DNA from: Sphagnum compactum
Taxonomy: Eukaryota > Bryophyta > Sphagnopsida > Sphagnales
Assembly (NCBI GenBank): GCA_965153455.1
Contig: OZ234493.1
Span: 4,774,001-4,838,000 of the forward strand
Length of the DNA: 64,000 nucleotides
Direction of reading: 5' to 3'
Shown here: one piece after another, positions 61,335 to 64,000 of the stretch
Numbering within the stretch: the stretch's first letter is position 1
Layout: every line of letters begins with the position of its first letter
Notes under the pieces: model-generated
Seen by the model: only the letters and a program-made list of their open reading frames with translations
What the model was told of the DNA's origin: nothing
The model's database searches: none
Position numbers and translations under genes: made by a program

Positions 61335-62400
61335 AAATCAAGGGAGGTCTTGGAGTTCAAATCCAACATTTTTTGAGGGCTTAAATATGGTCACGAAGAG
61401 GCCTCACTCAAAAAGGTGAAGGTACCAACATGGGTACCAACATGGTTCACCCAAGGCGTGCCTGGTTCAAAGAAAAGCTGTGTGTAAGTAGTAGGTATTA
61501 GCCTAGGGTATTCAAGTTCAAAGGGTTTTTACATGTGTGGCAAGGGAGGATACAGACAAGTGATTGTAAGAAGGTGTCAGGTGAGGACTCAGGAGGCTGT
61601 TTGTTTGTTTGTTTGTGTGGTTGTCCTTTCTGTTAGGGGAAGCTTGGCACTAGAATTCAGGCGGCGCCGCCCACTTCTGTTGTCATCTACCACTTAGGGA
61701 GGGGTAGTGCTTGTACAACTGGGTTTTCCAAAAACAAATATATATTAATTTTTAAAGAAAAATAGGCCAAGGCCAAGAAGGCCTATACCTTAAACCCTTT
61801 CTCGTAAATAGATGTACTGCGGTACTGAAGAAACAAAGGTATCAAAATCAAGATTTCTTAGAGCTGAGTCTGGATCCAGTTTCAAACCCCAAAACCATAA
61901 GATTTGTCAGTACAAATCTCACCAAGGGATGTGTCACACTGTGGCCTTGACATTTACATTTTAAAGTATTTTAATGCAAATGAAGAATTATGGAAACTCA
62001 AATATTTCACCATGCCAAAATATAATGTTCAAAACATCCTCTAGAAGGAAGCAAAATCTTTCAAGATATTTATAACTCTATAACTAGTCTCAAGTTTCAA
62101 CACAAGCCAAAATATCATCTTTCAAAAATCCTCGTATCAAAATAGACCTATTACCTACGGGCCAAAATCCCTTAAACTACTATACTCTATAATGAATCTA
62201 AACACAATATCCTTATCTCAGTAGGCAAACCCAACAAGGGAATGTCCCTGCAACCCACAATATCACCAAATTTTGTTTGTCCACACAAAGAGGAAGAATT
62301 CCCCTTGCTTGGTGTTAGTACCCATGGTACTAACTACTTGTCCATGCTGGGGTTCTCTTTCTGTGAATGGGTATGGAATAGCAAAAAGGCTATTACCATT
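61335..62400. other. Spacer without recognisable gene
   Basis: A small tandem duplication of GTACCAACATGG at 61423-61446 and (TTTG)n at 61603-61616. Nothing coding. Confidence 0.35.
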
Positions 62401-62414
62401 GGCCATACTAGTGG

Positions 62415-62790
62415 TATGGAATATTTCTATGGCAAGGAATAAGAAGGGGGGGCTTTTTGAGAATATTCCTCCTAACTAAGGGTTGCTGGACCCAGCCTGA
62501 GCTTTTTTAGAATATTCTTCCTAACCAAGGGTCTTGGGATCCTTGGTTAAGAGGAATATTCTCAATAGGCATACGCTTCTTATCCCTTGTCATTACCCCA
62601 AGTTCTTTTCACCCTGGCCATGAAAAATATTCCTTAAGAATCAAATAGCCCAAACTTTTGAGAATATTTTCAAAAGCCCATGGTTCCTAGGTATGAAAAA
62701 TATTCTCAAAAGTTGGGTTATCTCACCTTTGATGATGGAATATTCTTATTACCATGGTCAATGGATAGGGATCTTTTAGAATATCTCAAA
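62415..62790. repeat. Cluster of GAATATTC motifs with a strong hairpin
   Basis: Nine GAATATTC-like words occur in about 370 bp, at 62419, 62461, 62510, 62554, about 62626, 62662, about 62698, 62738 and 62779. At 62509-62563 the arms AGAATATTCTTCCTAACC and (inverse) AGAATATTCCTCTTAACC, each followed by AAGG, enclose a 10-base loop, giving a near-perfect 22-bp hairpin. Confidence 0.6.
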
Positions 62791-62794
62791 ACAT

Positions 62795-64000
62795 TGTCTA
62801 TAGCGAATGGGAATAGCCTTTTCATTGTTCCATAGATGGGTTACCAGGGTAGACAAGTTGGAGACCGAACACTTAGTATACTAAAAAGCTTAAAATCTTT
62901 GGAAATTCTGTCATTGCTTTTGAAGTTCAAAAACATATTGTAGACTATCACTTGATGTAGCCATAGCCATGAAGAATGATAAAAAAGGACAAGAAATGAA
63001 GAAGATACAAGGTCTTGAAGTCAAGATGATCAATGTCCAATTACTGACATGTTGAAACAATTTGTGAGTTGCAGTTTAGAATCTTTAGACATTGTTCCAC
63101 TACCTCTAGATTTCAAAGAATTTTTGCAAAACTCTAGTTGGCACATAGATTGCTCAAAATGACAAAAAATGAAAAGATATGGGGTTTAAAAGTTGGCAGA
63201 GTTTAACTTTCTTTTGCAAACAATTTGTGATTTGGATAGTTTGTCATGCCTTTTTTTCTTTTCTTTTGTAGATCCATTTCTTCTAGAGTTCAAAAAGGTA
63301 AGTTATAGACCCTTGTTTAGTAATCATAGCCATGAAAAACACTCAAAATGGATTAGAAATGAGTAAGATATGGTTGATGTTTGCCTATCAACCTATGCTC
63401 AATGGAAGGCATGTTTACCCTAGTAAATGGGTAGGAGAGAAAGTGGCAATGGGTTTACGGTGACCTAGATAAGAATGATATGTGATGGAGCCAACCTTTC
63501 CCTCTTCTTTATGGAGGTGCTTGGTTGGTGTGCATTGTTTTAATTAACATTTGGTATTTTCAAAAACAAACTTGCAAAATGTCAACAAAACTTGTTTTGA
63601 TGTGAAAATTTGATCCACTTATCAATAGACTCAAGCAATTAATTGCACGAACTTTGTTAGATCATGCAGTGTATTGTGAAGGTGGTTGAAATGAATGTGG
63701 ACCAATTATTGAAAAAACATTTGGTTATTAATAACCTAATGGACGATTTTTTAAAAAAAATCTATGTGAGCAACCTAATTACTTGGTAGGAAAAATATAA
63801 AGAAGTGGCAAGACCCTTATAGCTCAGTTATTGGATTTTTACATTGGATGTTTGAAGTTAAATTCATCTAAATACATTATCAATCTTGAAATCCTAAAAC
63901 TTTAATAACCTACATGAATCTTTCATTTAAATAGGTTATCAATCTTTAAATCCTATATCATAGTTGTGCATATTTCCATGTAATCCCACAACTTTGACAA
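62795..64000. other. AT-rich window end
   Basis: No gene recognised. A TAGCTCAGTTATTGG word at 63820 resembles a tRNA A box, but no cloverleaf can be built. Confidence 0.35.

Noticed and set aside
63815-63890. Possible tRNA or tRNA-derived SINE
   Set aside because: An A-box-like TAGCTCAGTTATTGG and a weak B-box-like GTTAAATTC are present, but acceptor and anticodon stems do not pair.

Overview
This is an AT-rich, repeat-laden stretch of a land-plant nuclear genome. It holds one intact protein-coding gene. The evidence for a plant is that gene, a complete class III homeodomain-leucine zipper (HD-Zip III) gene with the 18 coding exons and the intron-split miR165/166 site known from plants, together with plant-type transposon remains and short AAACCCT telomere-like motifs. 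The zipper sequence (VSVNAKLTALNKLL) reads more like seed-free plants (moss, lycophyte, fern) than flowering plants. That placement is inference and no species can be named.

Layout. 0.15-1.85 kb: decayed non-LTR retrotransposon coding sequence (+). 3.0-4.5 kb: decayed hAT-like transposase (-). 6.6-10.2 kb: a cluster of short dispersed repeats (families A and B in this report). 12.2-13.0 kb: a solo LTR with TG...CA ends and a 5-bp target duplication. 13.0-16.9 kb: AT-rich, nothing recognisable. 16.9-26 kb: the HD-Zip III gene on the minus strand (coding 24350 to 17567, leader and promoter up to about 26 kb). 26.7-29.3 kb: a terminal-inverted-repeat (TIR) element and related repeats. 29.3-36.9 kb: AT-rich, with simple and degenerate repeats. 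36.93-40.75 kb: a non-autonomous CACTA transposon with matching ends and a 3-bp target duplication; its interior is a 36-bp minisatellite plus a nested A/T-rich array. 42.6-45.4 kb: remains of a PIF/Harbinger transposon, with a Myb/trihelix-like ORF1 (+) and a transposase (-). 46-63.5 kb: family A and B copies, three further TIR elements (56.3, 58.5 and 60.8 kb), a possible LTR-retrotransposon primer-binding site, homopolymer tracts and a GAATATTC-rich hairpin region.

Only the HD-Zip III gene is predicted to work as a host gene. It encodes a nuclear transcription factor whose mRNA should be cut by miR165/166 at a site assembled across the exon 4-exon 5 junction. All other coding traces are broken transposon genes with stops and frameshifts. 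I found no operon-like cluster, CRISPR array, rRNA, convincing tRNA or new defence-type system. The most distinctive structure is the repeat-filled CACTA element; the most useful result is the full exon map of the HD-Zip III gene.
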